Source: Bog-756 sp963839925 (lineage in GTDB: Bacteria > Actinomycetota > Acidimicrobiia > Acidimicrobiales > RAAP-2). Taken from it: 64,000 nucleotides of DNA. The notes under the pieces are model-generated. The model was not told where the DNA came from and made no database searches. It worked only from the letters and a program-made list of their open reading frames with translations. The position numbers and the translations under genes were made by a program. Shown piece after piece: positions 24,395 through 34,201 of this stretch. The first letter of the stretch is position 1. The number at the start of each line of letters is the position of its first letter. The stretch is from NCBI GenBank assembly GCA_963839925.1, contig CAWIWV010000001.1, forward strand, positions 186,001-250,000, read 5' to 3'.

Positions 24395-25686
24395 CCGAGC
24401 CCGCCGCCGACTACGACGCCATCGACTTCTTCCGCGGGGAGGAGCTCGTCGCCGACCCGTACCCCTACTTCGACTGGCTGCGCTCGCAATGTCCGGTCCG
24501 ACAAGAGACGTCCCAGGGGGTCTACATGGTCACCGGGTACGACGAGGCGCACTCCACCTACGCCGACACCGACACGTTCTCCTCGTGCAACTCGGTGACC
24601 GGACCGTTCCCCGGGTTTCCGGTCCCGCTCGAGGGCGACGACGTGAGCGATCTGATCGAAGAGCACCGCGGCGAGCTGCCCTTCAGCGACCAGATCACCA
24701 CCATGGACCCACCGGCCCACAAGGACCACCGTCACCTGCTGATGCGTCAGCTCACCCCGAAGCGGCTGAAGGAGAACGAGGAGTTCGTCTGGCGGTTGGC
24801 GGATCGGCAGATCGACGCCATCATGGGAAACGGTGAGTGCGAACTGATCCGTGAGTACGCCAACCCGTTCGCCCTCTTCGTCATCGCCGACCTGTTGGGA
24901 GTCCCCGAAGAGGAGCACGAGGAGTTCCGGACAGCGCTCTCCCGCCAGCCCAACAGCAATGCGGTCGGGAGCACCAAGGACACCCTTGCCCACAGCCCGC
25001 TCGACTGGCTCTACGAGCGGTTCAGCGGGTACGTCGAGGATCGCAGGCGTGAGCCACGCGACGACGTGCTCACCGCCCTTGCGACGACGACCTTCCCCGA
25101 TGGTTCGTTGCCCGAAGTCATCGACGTTGTGCGGGTTGCGACCAATCTCTTCGCAGCGGGCCAGGAGACCACCGTGCGACTGCTCGGGGCTGCGTTCCAA
25201 CTGCTGGGGGAGCGGCCGGACCTCCAACAGCTCCTGCGTGAGCGCCCCGACCTGATTCCCAACTTCATCGAGGAGACCCTCCGAATGGAGGCGCCGGTCA
25301 AGGGCGACTTCCGCCTCGCCCGCCGCACCTCGACGGTCGCCGGCGTCGAGATCCCCGCGGGTTCGACGCTGATGGTGCTCAACGGTGCGGCGAACCGCGA
25401 CCCCCGTCATTTCGAGTGCCCGTCCGAGTTCCGTGTCGAACGTGAGAACGCGCGCGAGCACCTCGCCTTCGGGCGCGGTGTGCACAGCTGTCCGGGCGGA
25501 CCGCTCGCACGCCTCGAGACCCGGGTGAGCATCGAGCGACTGCTCAATCGCACCTCGAACATCGCCATCTCCGAGGAGCACCACGGCCCCCCCGATGACC
25601 GCCGTTACCGGTACATGCCGACCTACATCCTGCGCGGTCTTACCTCGCTGCACCTCGAACTGACTCCTGCCGGTACTGGCAACTGA
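24391..25686 (+). CDS. Cytochrome P450
   Basis: A 431-aa soluble bacterial P450. I-helix AGQET at 256-260, ExxR E295-R298 and heme loop FGRGVHSCPGG with the axial Cys at 367. There is no membrane anchor, so ferredoxin and reductase partners must be supplied elsewhere. GGGAGC precedes ATG 24391. It is translationally coupled to the SnoaL-like gene. CYP family and substrate cannot be assigned from sequence alone. Confidence 0.93.
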   Translation: MTEPAADYDAIDFFRGEELVADPYPYFDWLRSQCPVRQETSQGVYMVTGYDEAHSTYADTDTFSSCNSVTGPFPGFPVPLEGDDVSDLIEEHRGELPFSDQITTMDPPAHKDHRHLLMRQLTPKRLKENEEFVWRLADRQIDAIMGNGECELIREYANPFALFVIADLLGVPEEEHEEFRTALSRQPNSNAVGSTKDTLAHSPLDWLYERFSGYVEDRRREPRDDVLTALATTTFPDGSLPEVIDVVRVATNLFAAGQETTVRLLGAAFQLLGERPDLQQLLRERPDLIPNFIEETLRMEAPVKGDFRLARRTSTVAGVEIPAGSTLMVLNGAANRDPRHFECPSEFRVERENAREHLAFGRGVHSCPGGPLARLETRVSIERLLNRTSNIAISEEHHGPPDDRRYRYMPTYILRGLTSLHLELTPAGTGN

Positions 25687-25693
25687 GGTCCGG

Positions 25694-26465
<772 letters not shown>

Positions 26466-26507
26466 TCGGTCCTCGGACCGCCAACGAACCCTGAAACGGA
26501 GGTATTG

Positions 26508-26825
26508 ATGATTGTCGTCATCGTGAAACAGCCGGTGCGTGCAAAGTACGCCGACGACTTTCCGTCCCTGGTGGAGGAGTTCACCATTGCGACCCGGGCC
26601 GAGCCGGGCAACATCTCCTTCGACTGGTACCGGAGTGCCGAGGATCCGAACCTGTGGGTGCTGATCGAGGTCTTCCGCGACCGCGAGTCGGGGGACGCCC
26701 ATGTCGCCACTCCACACTTCAAGGCGGCAATGGAGCAGATGCCGCGGTGGCTCGCAGCCGCTCCGCAGATCATCAACGTCGAGGTTCCCGGTGACAGCTG
26801 GTCGGAGATGAGCGAAGTCAGCTGA
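26508..26825 (+). CDS. Antibiotic-biosynthesis-monooxygenase (ABM)-like small protein
   Basis: A 105-aa ABM/quinol-monooxygenase-type protein: MIVVIVKQPVR, TRAEPGNISFDWYRS, LIEVFRDRES and HVATPHFKAAM are typical of the fold. ATG 26508 is preceded by GGAGG with 5 nt spacing; a TTG at 26505 is also in frame. It ends the plus-strand oxygenase unit and is followed by a strong hairpin. Members of the family act on quinols or serve as dimeric accessory proteins. Confidence 0.82.
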   Translation: MIVVIVKQPVRAKYADDFPSLVEEFTIATRAEPGNISFDWYRSAEDPNLWVLIEVFRDRESGDAHVATPHFKAAMEQMPRWLAAAPQIINVEVPGDSWSEMSEVS

Positions 26826-27139
26826 GCGCTCACGATCCTTCTCTTGCGGGCCGGCCGGGCCCTTCTCCGACCGAAACCTGGACGCCCTCGACATGGGGGG
26901 AGCACCGAGGGCGTCAGGCCTGGAGAACGGGCGGGTGGACGCCCTACTCGACAGGTTGACGTGCTCACTCTAGCGGGGAGCGCGGATTCGCGCAAAGCCA
27001 TTCTGGCAGGGTGCCCCTTGAAAACACTCTTTACAAGAACGGCATTCTGCCTCGCAGGGCCGGACTTGAGAACGCCTCTTCCGCAGAACTAGAGTCCGGT
27101 TCCGGGATCCTGCTGTGGGGAGATGGTCGGAGGTTGGTC
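26826..27139. other. Intergenic region with terminator and possible promoter
   Basis: This 314-nt stretch has no supportable gene. It holds the hairpin at 26881-26915 and, further on, TTGAGA (27066-27071) and TAGAGT (27090-27095) with an 18-nt spacer, a plausible promoter for the CoA-transferase. A frame open from 27011 reads into that gene but has poor start signals. Confidence 0.55.
26881..26915 (+). terminator. Intrinsic-type hairpin after the ABM gene
   Basis: GACGCCCTCG (26881-26890) and CGAGGGCGTC (26906-26915) form a perfect 10-bp stem with a 15-nt loop, 55 nt after the ABM stop. No U-tract follows, a common actinobacterial form. It separates the oxygenase cluster from the CoA-transferase unit. 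Confidence 0.62.
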
Positions 27140-28357
27140 GTGACTGATGTGCTGGGCGGTGTCCGGGTCCTCGAGGTCGCCGAGCACACGTTCGTGCCCG
27201 CTGCGTCCGCGTTGCTCTCCGACTGGGGCGCCGAGATCATCAAGATAGAGCACGTCGAACGTGGCGATGCCATGCGCGGCTTGGCCTCGATGGGCCGCAC
27301 CCTGGTGCCGACCGACGTCCATCCGTTGCTCGAGCACTCGAACCGGGGGAAACAGAGCCTCGGTCTCGACCTCACCGCTCCCGACGGTCTCGAGATCCTC
27401 TACAAGCTCGCAAAGACGTCGGACGTGTTCTTGACCAACAAGCTCCCCTCGGTCCGGCGGAAGCTCAAGATCGACCTGGACGACATCCGCGCTCACAACC
27501 CCGACATCATCTACGTGCGCGGAACCGGCCAGGGGGAGCGCGGTCCCGATGCGGATCATGGCTCGTACGACTCGCTCGCCTTCTGGGCGCGGTCGGGGGT
27601 GGCGATGGGAGCCAAGCGCCCTGAGTACGACCTGATGCCCGTGCCCCCCGCCCCCGGGTTCGGGGACTCGATCGGTGCGATGACCATCGCAGGGGGGATC
27701 ATGGGTGCCCTCTTCCATCGTGAGCGCACCGGAGAGGCGACCACCGTCGACGTCTCCCTGATGGGCGTCGGGCTGTGGGCCATGGGGCAGGCGGTCGCCT
27801 TGTCGCTCGTGCTCGACCAGCCGTGGGGACCGCCACCCGACGACCGGCTCTCGGCCAATCCCTTGTCGCGCAACTATCTGACCAAGGACGGTCGGGTCCT
27901 CGCCTTCACCTGCCTGCAGGCGGGGAAGTACTGGGCGCCGCTCTGCGAGACGGTCGGTCGACCTGAGCTGGCGACGGATCCTCGGTTCGCCGACTACGCG
28001 TCCCTGACCGCCAACAGTGCGGAGGCCGCCGGGATCCTCACCGACGTGTTCGCGTCGGCGACCCTCGAGGAGTGGCGGGTCAGGCTCGAACCCTTCGTCG
28101 GGCAGTGGGCGGTCGTGCAGGACACCTTGGAGGCGGCCGCCGATCCTCAGACCGTCGCGAACGGCTACATCCAGGACTGTCAGACCGAGTCCGGGACACC
28201 GTTCCAGCTCGTCGCAGCGCCGGTTCAGTTCGACGAGACGCCTGCCGCACCGGCCCGCGCTCCGGAGTTCAACGAGCACGGGGACAGCATCCTCGCCGAT
28301 CTCGGGCTCGATCAGGATGCCATTTTGGATCTCAAGATCCGCGGTGTCGTAGCCTGA
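27140..28357 (+). CDS. CoA-transferase family III (CaiB/BaiF)
   Basis: A 405-aa family III CoA-transferase moving CoA between carboxylates. N-terminal GVRVLEVAEHTFVPAASALLSDWGAEIIKIE, SNRGKQSLGLDL and a candidate catalytic Asp in GFGDSIGAMTIAGG. GTG 27140 has GGAGG at 27129-27133, spacing 6; upstream in-frame codons are less convincing. It is followed by an SDR after 72 nt. Two more members (32987, 58426) show repeated use of CoA-transfer in the window. Confidence 0.9.
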   Translation: MTDVLGGVRVLEVAEHTFVPAASALLSDWGAEIIKIEHVERGDAMRGLASMGRTLVPTDVHPLLEHSNRGKQSLGLDLTAPDGLEILYKLAKTSDVFLTNKLPSVRRKLKIDLDDIRAHNPDIIYVRGTGQGERGPDADHGSYDSLAFWARSGVAMGAKRPEYDLMPVPPAPGFGDSIGAMTIAGGIMGALFHRERTGEATTVDVSLMGVGLWAMGQAVALSLVLDQPWGPPPDDRLSANPLSRNYLTKDGRVLAFTCLQAGKYWAPLCETVGRPELATDPRFADYASLTANSAEAAGILTDVFASATLEEWRVRLEPFVGQWAVVQDTLEAAADPQTVANGYIQDCQTESGTPFQLVAAPVQFDETPAAPARAPEFNEHGDSILADLGLDQDAILDLKIRGVVA

Positions 28358-28429
28358 CCGCGACGCACGTCACCAGACCCGGCCCGGCATCGGCCGGACA
28401 TCACCGACAAGATCAGAGGAGAGGTTCAC

Positions 28430-29260
28430 ATGTCGACCTTCGACGCGTTTCGCTATGACGGGAAGCGGGTGCTCGTAGTTGGTGGTGCGACCGGTATGGG
28501 TGCCGCCGCCGCCGAACTGGCACGGGACGCCGGTGGCCAAGTGGTGGTGATGGACTTCGCCGAGGTGACCTTGGACGGTGTCACCCCGATCCACGTCAAC
28601 CTGTCCGAGCGGGCCTCGATCGACACAGCGCTCGCCGAGTGCGGTGGGCCGGTCGACGTGCTGCTCTCGTGCGCCGGAGTTGCCGACGGTACTCCGGGTA
28701 TCGAACGGATCAATTTCGTCGGCCACCGCTACATGATCGATCGGCTGATCGAAGACGGGACCCTCGGACGGGGCTCGGCGATCGGCTTCATCTCCTCGGC
28801 CGCCGGGCTCGGCTGGGAGGCCAACCTGCCCCTCATCCAAGAGGTGCTCGCGATCCCCGACTGGGACGGCGCGGTCGCCTGGTTCGAGAAGAACGGCAAG
28901 TGCGACTACATGTCCACCAAGCAGATCATCTGCGCCTACGTGGCCGCACAGGCCTTTCCACTCGGCAAGCAGGGAATCAGGATCAACGCCATCTGCCCGG
29001 GGCCGACCGAGACGCCGCTCGCAGTGGCCAACAAGGAGACCTGGTTGGGATTCGGAGCCGACTACCGCGGCGAGCTCGGGATCGAAGCGGCGACGCCACT
29101 CGAGCAGGCCTACCCACTGGTGTTCCTCTGCAGCGATGCGGCAAGCGCGGTCTCGGGCATCGTCATGATCACCGACTCCGGCTACATCAGCTCCGGGCTC
29201 TCCGGTTCGTTCCCGGACGCAACCCTCATCGCCAAGTTCCTGTCCGGCCGCGAGATCTGA
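28430..29260 (+). CDS. SDR of the 3-alpha-hydroxysteroid dehydrogenase/carbonyl reductase type
   Basis: A 276-aa SDR with GGATGMG near 18-24, an acidic end of beta-2 (VVMDF, suggesting NAD), LSCAGVAD, FISSAAG and YMSTK. A long insertion between the catalytic serine and the YxxxK motif matches the 3-alpha-HSD/carbonyl reductase and coniferyl-alcohol-dehydrogenase group. GAGGAGAGG precedes ATG 28430. A steroid or terpenoid alcohol is plausible, but not shown. Convergent with the next SDR. Confidence 0.87.
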   Translation: MSTFDAFRYDGKRVLVVGGATGMGAAAAELARDAGGQVVVMDFAEVTLDGVTPIHVNLSERASIDTALAECGGPVDVLLSCAGVADGTPGIERINFVGHRYMIDRLIEDGTLGRGSAIGFISSAAGLGWEANLPLIQEVLAIPDWDGAVAWFEKNGKCDYMSTKQIICAYVAAQAFPLGKQGIRINAICPGPTETPLAVANKETWLGFGADYRGELGIEAATPLEQAYPLVFLCSDAASAVSGIVMITDSGYISSGLSGSFPDATLIAKFLSGREI

Positions 29261-29281
29261 TGTACCCGAAGGGCTGTACCT

Positions 29282-30055
29282 CTACGGAAGTGTGTTTGCT
29301 GGGTTGCTCTCAGTCGGGGGGCGGGGAGTGATGGCGACCGCAGGGATGATCGCGCTCGCGCCACACTGAAGCACCGCGTCGACCACGCGAACGATCTCCT
29401 CGACGTCGATCAGCGTCCCTCCGAGCAGGTTTCGCTTGGTCCAGGTCGCGTGCAGATCGGCAGCGAGATCCCAGTCCCACTCGTTGGCGAACCCGGTTCC
29501 CGAGTCTCCTTCTCCGCCCGCGCAGTCGCCGATGACGACCCGGGTGAACCCCACCTCGGGGTGCTCGGAACGCCAGGCTTCGACCAGCGTTTCGAGCGCT
29601 GCCTTGCTCACCGCGTAGGCACCCAGTCCGGGCCAGGGAGCAGTGAGGGTGCCGTTCACCGATGAGAGATAAGCGGCCGCACCGTTCGACGCCGCGAGAT
29701 GGGGAACGGCCGCGGCGGTCACCAATGACGCTCCGACCACGTTGGTGTCGAGTGTCTTGCGCCAGACCTCGGCGCTGGTGTCGACCAATTTGCTGAGCGG
29801 GCCGACGCCGGTGGCGTACACGAGAGCATCGATGCCACCGAGCCCCTCCGCCGCGGCCTCGATGGCCTTCTGGCACGACGACTCGTCGACGACGTCACAG
29901 ACGATCGGAAGCGATCCCGGGCCGGCCTCTTCGGCCGCGTCGACCAGCCGCTCCTTTCGCCTCGCGAGCAGTGCCACGCTGGCACCTCGCTTGCCGAGTC
30001 CGACGGCGATGGACCGTCCGATCCCACTCGACGCGCCGACGATGACGGTTTTCAT
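29282..30055 (-). CDS. Short-chain dehydrogenase/reductase (SDR)
   Basis: A 257-aa SDR starting directly with the cofactor motif (GASSGIG at 7-13). ARRKER after beta-2 suggests NADP. YATGVGP replaces the usual NAG, the catalytic serine is in LSSVNGT, and YAVSK gives the catalytic pair. It lies 42 nt downstream of the P450 on the same strand, so it may oxidise the alcohol that the P450 makes. The C-terminal Pro-rich tail is unremarkable. Confidence 0.82.
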   Translation of the reverse strand: MKTVIVGASSGIGRSIAVGLGKRGASVALLARRKERLVDAAEEAGPGSLPIVCDVVDESSCQKAIEAAAEGLGGIDALVYATGVGPLSKLVDTSAEVWRKTLDTNVVGASLVTAAAVPHLAASNGAAAYLSSVNGTLTAPWPGLGAYAVSKAALETLVEAWRSEHPEVGFTRVVIGDCAGGEGDSGTGFANEWDWDLAADLHATWTKRNLLGGTLIDVEEIVRVVDAVLQCGASAIIPAVAITPRPPTESNPANTLP

Positions 30056-30097
30056 CAGTGTGCAGTCCTCTCAGTTCGTTCGAGTCGAAGGTTTGGG

Positions 30098-31294
30098 TCA
30101 GGAGGTGATGACCGGAAGCGCCTGCCAGCCGCGGACCGTCGAGGTGCGGGCCTGGACGGCATTGTCCCAGTCGACGTCCCAACTCGGGAATCGCTGGAGC
30201 ACCTCGTCGAGCGCGATCCGACCTTCGAGCCTGGCGAGTGCGTTGCCCAGGCAGAAGTGGATCCCGTAGCCGAACGCCAGGTGGTGGTCGATCGTGCGGT
30301 GCACGTCGAAACGGTCGGCGTCCGGGAAGTGCCGTTCGTCGCGATTTCCCGAGGCGGTCAGGAGCAGGATGGCGCTTCCCGCCGGCACGGTCTGCCCGTA
30401 GTGCTCGACGTCCTTGGTCACGTAGCGGGCCTGGACCGGTGAGGGCGACTCGTAGCGCAGGAGCTCCTCGATGGCGTTGGGGATCAGGCTGCGATCCTCG
30501 ACGAGCAGCTTCCGCTGATCGGGATTGTCGGCCAGAACCTTGCCGGTCCAGCCGATAAGCCGGGTGGTCGTCTCGTTGCCGGCTGCCGCCAGCAGGTTCA
30601 CGTAGCTGAGGACCTCTTCGCGGGTCAGCGTGCGTGTCGTCCCCGTCTCGTCCTCGAACTCGGCGTTGAGGAGCTCGGTCATCAGGTCGTCTGAGGGATG
30701 CTCGGCCCGCCACTCGATGTATTCGGCGAAGGAGTCGTTTCCGTTGGCGAAGGCCTTGTCGACGTCGGGCATGCCGCTCTCCTCGAGACGCAGACCCTCG
30801 TCGATCCGGTCGCGGATCGCCTCCTGATCGGACTCGGGGATCCCGAGGAGCATGCCGATGGTGCGCATCGGCATCTGTGCGCCGAGATCGGCGATGAAGT
30901 CGAAGCCGCCCTTCTCGACCAGCGGATCGAGGCTGCGTGCACAGAACTCGCGGATCTTGGGCTCAAGATCGGCGATCTTGCGGGGGGCGAAGACCCGGGA
31001 GAGCAGGCGCCGATGGATGTGGTGGGTCGGGGGGTCCTCGAAGATGATCGACCCGGGAGGCATCTCGTAGCCACTCTTGATGAGCTCGAGGAGGGTTCCC
31101 TTGCCGGAGATGTAGGTCTCCCAGTCCCGTGAGCACTGATCGACGTCGTCGAATCGACTCACCGCGAAGAAGTCGTAGCGCTCGTTGTAATACAGAGGCC
31201 GCTCGTCCCGGAGCCTTCGCCAGATCGGGTAGGGGTCCGAGTCGATCTCGAAGTCGTAGGGGTCGTAGTAGACGTCGGACTCCATCGTGGTCAT
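30098..31294 (-). CDS. Cytochrome P450
   Basis: A 398-aa soluble P450: I-helix AGNET at 238-242, ExxR E277-R280 and heme loop FGYGIHFCLG with Cys348. The AGNETT form and FCLGNALARLEGRIAL are common in mycobacterial and related actinobacterial P450s for lipids, terpenes and steroids. ATG 31294 follows GGGGAAG; ATG 31285 is a second in-frame option. It is divergent from the acyl-CoA ligase over 100 nt with no clear palindrome. It differs from the P450 at 24391. Confidence 0.92.
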   Translation of the reverse strand: MTTMESDVYYDPYDFEIDSDPYPIWRRLRDERPLYYNERYDFFAVSRFDDVDQCSRDWETYISGKGTLLELIKSGYEMPPGSIIFEDPPTHHIHRRLLSRVFAPRKIADLEPKIREFCARSLDPLVEKGGFDFIADLGAQMPMRTIGMLLGIPESDQEAIRDRIDEGLRLEESGMPDVDKAFANGNDSFAEYIEWRAEHPSDDLMTELLNAEFEDETGTTRTLTREEVLSYVNLLAAAGNETTTRLIGWTGKVLADNPDQRKLLVEDRSLIPNAIEELLRYESPSPVQARYVTKDVEHYGQTVPAGSAILLLTASGNRDERHFPDADRFDVHRTIDHHLAFGYGIHFCLGNALARLEGRIALDEVLQRFPSWDVDWDNAVQARTSTVRGWQALPVITS

Positions 31295-31394
31295 CACACT
31301 TCCCCTCTGTCGACGCTGTGGCCAAATGATACTCTCCTCTGCGCATAGTGGAGTTCTCACCGACGTGGCCCGAGCAGACCGAACAGAGCAGCGA

Positions 31395-32990
31395 GTGACC
31401 TTGAGCAACGCTTCGGCCCGGACCATCCCGAGCGTCACCGCAGATGCCGCCGTCCGGTTCGCCGACCGACCGGCGGTCGAGGACGGACCGGTGTCGTTGA
31501 CCTATGCCGAGCTGCACGAACAGGCCCGGACCTTCGGCGCCGCCCTCGTCGCAGCGGGTATCCGGCCGGGCGACCGGATCGCGATCTGGGCGTACAACAG
31601 CGTCCGATGGGTGATCGCCGCGCTCGGCCTCTGGCAGGCGGGTGCGGTGCTGGTGCCGATCAACACCAGGTTCAAAGGAGCCGAAGCGGCCGACCTTCTC
31701 ACGAGGAGCCGGGCTCGAGCCCTGGTGACGGTCACCGACTTCCTCGGCACCGACTATCTCGCGATGCTCAGCCAGTCCGGGGTCGACCTTCCCGATCTGG
31801 AGCACACCATCGTCGTCGCCGGGCCGTTGCACGAGGGTGCCGAATCGTGGGAGGAGTTCGTTGGGCGGGCCACCGATGCCTCCCGGAGCGAAGTCGATCG
31901 ACGGTGCGCGGATCTGAGTCTCGATGATCCGTCGGACGTCCTCTTCACCTCGGGGACGACCGGCAGGCCCAAGGGAGTGGTCATGACCCATGGGCGCACC
32001 CTGTGTGTCGCCGATGACTGGGTGGCGATGACCGGGCTGTCACCGGACGACCGCTACCTGATGATGAACCCGTACTTCCACATGTTCGGATTGAAGGCGG
32101 GGATTCTCGCCTGCGTGTCCTCCGGAGCGACGATGCTTCCCCACGCGGTGTTCGACGCCGACCGCATTCTCGAACGCGTCGGACGAGAGGCGGTGACCGT
32201 TCTCCCCGGACCTCCGACGCTCTATCAGGCGATCCTCGATCATCCCGCACGCGACGCACAGAACCTGTCCACTCTTCGGGTCGCGGTGACCGGTGCCGCC
32301 GACATCCCGGTCGAACTGGTTCGACGCATCGACGAGGAGCTGCCGTTCCAACGGGTCATCACCGGCTACGGATTGACCGAGGCGGGCACCGCCGCCTCGA
32401 CCTCGCCGGACGACGACGTGGAGGCCATCGCCACCACCGTCGGTCGACCGCGCCCGGGCTTCGAATTCCGCATCGACGCCGACGGCCGGGACGCCGCCCC
32501 GGGTGAGCCGGGCGAAGTCCTGCTCCGCGGGCCGAGCGTGATGCGCGGGTACCTCGACGACCCCGAGGCGACAGACCTCGCACTCTCCCCTGACGGATGG
32601 TTGCGAACCGGCGACATCGGCGTGGTCGACGGTGACGGTCGGCTGCGGATCGTAGGACGCTCGAAGGACATGTTCATCGTCGGCGGGTTCAACGCCTATC
32701 CCGCCGAGATCGAGAACCTCATGCTCGGCCATCCCGACATCGGGCAGGTGGCGGTGATCGGTGTGCCGGACGAGCGACTCGGCGAGGTAGGGATGGCTTT
32801 TGTCGTGACCCGGTCGGGTAGGACGTCCGAGGAGGACATCGTCCGGTGGTGCCGCGAGGAGATGGCCAACTACAAGGCACCGAGGATCGTCGAGATGGTG
32901 GATGAGCTGCCGGTCAACGCGACCGGCAAGGTGATGAAGGACGTTCTGCGGGAGCGGGCGGCAGCCGGTCGCCCGGGGGCCGCATCATGA
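31395..32990 (+). CDS. Acyl-CoA synthetase, FadD3-like
   Basis: A 531-aa ANL ligase: FTSGTTGRPKGVV, VTVLPGPPTLYQAILDHP, STLRVAVTGAADIPVELVRR, GYGLTEAGT, GWLRTGDIG and a C-terminal NATGK lysine. From memory, the TLYQ and AVTGAADIPVEL stretches resemble FadD3, which activates a bicyclic steroid-derived acid (HIP) in actinobacteria. This points to a ring-derived acid but is not proof. GTG 31395 lacks a strong Shine-Dalgarno; TTG 31401 is possible. Its stop overlaps the CoA-transferase start (ATGA). Confidence 0.88.
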   Translation: MTLSNASARTIPSVTADAAVRFADRPAVEDGPVSLTYAELHEQARTFGAALVAAGIRPGDRIAIWAYNSVRWVIAALGLWQAGAVLVPINTRFKGAEAADLLTRSRARALVTVTDFLGTDYLAMLSQSGVDLPDLEHTIVVAGPLHEGAESWEEFVGRATDASRSEVDRRCADLSLDDPSDVLFTSGTTGRPKGVVMTHGRTLCVADDWVAMTGLSPDDRYLMMNPYFHMFGLKAGILACVSSGATMLPHAVFDADRILERVGREAVTVLPGPPTLYQAILDHPARDAQNLSTLRVAVTGAADIPVELVRRIDEELPFQRVITGYGLTEAGTAASTSPDDDVEAIATTVGRPRPGFEFRIDADGRDAAPGEPGEVLLRGPSVMRGYLDDPEATDLALSPDGWLRTGDIGVVDGDGRLRIVGRSKDMFIVGGFNAYPAEIENLMLGHPDIGQVAVIGVPDERLGEVGMAFVVTRSGRTSEEDIVRWCREEMANYKAPRIVEMVDELPVNATGKVMKDVLRERAAAGRPGAAS

Positions 32991-34201
32991 GCGCAGACCG
33001 CACGCCACAGCTCTCCGCGCTTGCGAACCTCCGGGTGGTCGAGCTCGGCGTGTGGGTGGCCGCGCCGTCGGCGGCTGCGTTACTCGCGGACTGGGGGGCG
33101 GACGTGATCAAGGTGGAGGGGCCGGCAGGTGACCCGATGCGGCGGGTCTTCGGTTCGCTGGGCATCGACAGCGACATGCCGAACCCCGCGTTCTCGCTCG
33201 ACAACCGCGGGAAGCGGAGCGTGGTGCTCGACCTCCGGACTCCTGAAGGCCGCCAGCACCTCGAGGACCTGCTCGCGACCGCCGATGTGTTCATCACCAA
33301 CCTGCGGCTCGAGTCCCTCGAGGGGCACGACCTCGAGCCGTCGGCAACCGTCGAGCGCCACCCCCACCTCGTGTACTGCAGCGTCAGCGGCTACGGCCTG
33401 CGCGGCGAGGACCGTTATCGACCCACCTACGACGTCGGGGCATTCTGGGCCCGGTCTGGTCTGTCGATGCAGATGGCCGACGAGCAGGGGATCCCGCTCA
33501 ACTCGCGTGGCGGGATCGGCGACCACATCACCGGACTGGCTTCGCTTGCCGGCCTGCTGGCGGCCGTGCTCGAGCAGCGCGCGACCGGCAAGGGACGGGT
33601 CGTCGAGGTGTCCCTGCTCCGAACCGGCACCTACGTGCTCGGGTGGGATCTCGGATTGCAGATGACGCTCGGCAAGGTCGCACGCGCCGAGTCGAGGGCC
33701 CGGAACCAGGCGCCGCTCATGAACCCGTACCGGGCAGGCGACGGCCGTTGGTTCTTCCTCACCGGTCTCGAGGCGGAGCGCCACATCGGCGCGGTCTGCC
33801 GCGCCCTCGGTCATCCCGAGCTGCTGGAGGACCCACGCTTTGCCGACGCAGCATCGATACGCAACAACCGAGTCGAGGTCATCGCGATCCTCGACGAGAT
33901 CATCGCCGGGGCTCCACTCGCTCACTGGCAGGAGCGCTTCGACGAAGAAGGGGTCTGGTGGGCGCCGGCCCAGTCCCCGGCCGAGGTGGTCGCTGATCCG
34001 CAGCTGCTGGCCAACGACGGCATCGTCGAGATCGACGGCGGTGAGCGGGGAGTGGAACAGCGCTCGATCCGGGGACCGGTGAACTTCTCCGGATCCACGG
34101 GTACTCATTCTGCGCCGGTCCCCGCCGTCGGGCAGCACACAGAGGAAGTGCTCGCCGAGGTTGCCGAGCGACTGGCCGGCGCTCCTCGGACCGAGCCTTA
34201 G
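32987..34201 (+). CDS. CoA-transferase family III (CaiB/BaiF)
   Basis: A 404-aa family III CoA-transferase: LRVVELGVWVAAPSAAALLADWGADVIKVE, DNRGKRSVVLDL, a candidate catalytic Asp in GIGDHITGLASLAG. It is translationally coupled to the FadD3-like ligase, so the two may deliver CoA to the same or related acids. It converges on an acyl-CoA dehydrogenase with a 4-nt overlap of the coding ends. Confidence 0.9.
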   Translation: MSADRTPQLSALANLRVVELGVWVAAPSAAALLADWGADVIKVEGPAGDPMRRVFGSLGIDSDMPNPAFSLDNRGKRSVVLDLRTPEGRQHLEDLLATADVFITNLRLESLEGHDLEPSATVERHPHLVYCSVSGYGLRGEDRYRPTYDVGAFWARSGLSMQMADEQGIPLNSRGGIGDHITGLASLAGLLAAVLEQRATGKGRVVEVSLLRTGTYVLGWDLGLQMTLGKVARAESRARNQAPLMNPYRAGDGRWFFLTGLEAERHIGAVCRALGHPELLEDPRFADAASIRNNRVEVIAILDEIIAGAPLAHWQERFDEEGVWWAPAQSPAEVVADPQLLANDGIVEIDGGERGVEQRSIRGPVNFSGSTGTHSAPVPAVGQHTEEVLAEVAERLAGAPRTEP